A stretch of 5,809 nucleotides of DNA, taken from NCBI GenBank assembly GCA_014380985.1, contig JACMIU010000660.1, positions 1 to 5,809 on the forward strand, read 5' to 3'. This document shows positions 5,087 to 5,809 of the stretch, one piece after another. Origin of the DNA: Armatimonadota bacterium (GTDB lineage Bacteria; Armatimonadota; Armatimonadia; Armatimonadales; Armatimonadaceae). The number at the start of each line of letters is the position of its first letter. The stretch's first letter is position 1. The notes beneath the pieces were generated by a model that searched no databases, was not told the origin of the DNA, and worked only from the letters and a program-made list of their open reading frames with translations. The translations under genes were made by a program, and so were the position numbers.

Positions 5087-5809
5087 ATGACCGCCGAATC
5101 CCCCGCAATACAAACAGTTCCCATGCAGGACGACCTGCCGATTACCGGCATGACGTGCGCGGCGTGCGCTCGCCGTGTGCAAAAGCAACTGTCCCGCGCC
5201 GAGGGCGTCGCGTCGGCGAACGTCAATTTTGCGACCAACACCGCCACCGTTGCCTACGACCCCGAAGCGACGAACCTACGAGCCTTGCGCGAAACCGTTG
5301 TGGACGCGGGCTACGGCATCGCGCCGGAAACCGTAACGTTCGCCGTGGCGGGGGCGGACGCGGCGGTCGAAGATTCTCTGCTCCGGCAACGCGGGGTGCT
5401 GTCAGCGACCTTTGACGCGGAGGCGTCCGCCGTGCGTGTGGAGTATCTGAGCAGCGCGACCGACCCGCGAACGCTTCGCCGCGCTATCGGGGAAATCGGC
5501 TACCGCGTCCGCGACGACGACACCGAAGGTGAACCCGGCGAGGACGCGCTCGAAACCGCGCACCGCGCCGAAACCGCCAATTGGTGGCGTCGATTCCTTG
5601 TTGCCGTTGTTTTCGCGTTTCCGGTGCTGATTATCGCTATGTCGCACGGGCGGATTGCCGCGCTTGATTTCCCCGGCGTCAACTGGTTGCAACTCGCGCT
5701 GACCGCGCCGGTTGTGTTCTATTCCGGTGCGCCGTTCTACCGGGGGGCGTGGGCGGCACTACGCCACCGTTCGGCGGACATGAACAGCTTAATCGCGCTC
5801 GGAACCGGC
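5087..5809 (+). CDS. Heavy-metal (copper-type) P1B ATPase, N-terminal part, cut by window edge
   Basis: I read 241 codons from the ATG at 5087; the frame is open to the right edge. Residues 17-78 are a heavy-metal-associated (HMA) domain with GMTCAACARRV, whose C24 and C27 form the CxxC metal site. Residues 83-141 are a second HMA-like domain (TFAVAGADAAVEDSLL, later IGEIGYRV) without the CxxC. Membrane segments follow at about 168-186 and 199-214, and the part ends at MNSLIALGTG (232-241), conserved at the start of the third helix in CopA-type pumps. Such enzymes export Cu(I) or related soft metals at the expense of ATP. The ion-selecting CPC motif and the DKTGT phosphorylation site lie beyond the window, so the metal is inferred from the HMA motif. 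A second ATG at 5123 is possible but no better supported. Confidence 0.93.
   Translation, partial: MTAESPAIQTVPMQDDLPITGMTCAACARRVQKQLSRAEGVASANVNFATNTATVAYDPEATNLRALRETVVDAGYGIAPETVTFAVAGADAAVEDSLLRQRGVLSATFDAEASAVRVEYLSSATDPRTLRRAIGEIGYRVRDDDTEGEPGEDALETAHRAETANWWRRFLVAVVFAFPVLIIAMSHGRIAALDFPGVNWLQLALTAPVVFYSGAPFYRGAWAALRHRSADMNSLIALGTG

Overview
The window is about 5.8 kb of moderately high-GC bacterial DNA. It holds a conserved housekeeping cluster (rpsF-ssb-rpsR) flanked by accessory or surface genes. The gene mix is a CUT1-type sugar permease, a Uma2-family nuclease-fold protein, a secreted lamin-tail-like protein with a PEP-CTERM-like tail, and a copper-type P-ATPase. This suggests an environmental, diderm, non-proteobacterial lineage. 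Armatimonadota or a neighbouring phylum is my best guess from gene content alone; no rRNA or other taxonomic marker is present.

Layout. Positions 1-2264 (minus strand) hold a two-gene unit. A MalG-like ABC permease comes first and a Uma2-family protein second; the Uma2 gene runs off the left edge. The permease stop codon is part of the ribosome binding site of the Uma2 gene, so the two are probably translationally coupled. Positions 2265-2485 are a divergent control region. It contains a -10-like TATAAT directly before the permease ATG, a sigma70-like promoter facing right, and a structured leader in front of rpsF. Positions 2486-3923 (plus) encode ribosomal protein S6, single-stranded DNA-binding protein and ribosomal protein S18, ending in a strong hairpin at 3970-4003. 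Positions 4130-4987 (plus) encode a secreted protein with a signal peptide, a lamin-tail-like region, a calcium-loop-like motif and a C-terminal sorting tail. It is followed by a 15-bp hairpin terminator. Positions 5087-5809 (plus) carry the first 241 codons of a heavy-metal P1B-type ATPase.

How the genes work together. S6 and S18 form a heterodimer in the 30S subunit, and rpsF-ssb-rpsR is a classical operon; rplI, often the next gene, is absent here. The other genes look like independent units, each with its own promoter and separated by terminators.

Most interesting points. (1) The permease has an extracytoplasmic insertion of about 300 residues between its first two membrane helices. It is built from about three diverged repeats that resemble a segment of GH42 beta-galactosidases. 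(2) The permease and the metal ATPase both show a TATAAY hexamer exactly 6 nt before an ATG with no Shine-Dalgarno sequence, suggesting leaderless mRNAs. (3) SSB has an acidic tip in which the Pro-Phe is followed by three extra residues. (4) The secreted protein carries VPETG instead of a canonical PEP motif. (5) The second metal-binding domain of the ATPase lacks CxxC. I see no CRISPR array, insertion sequence, tRNA or rRNA.
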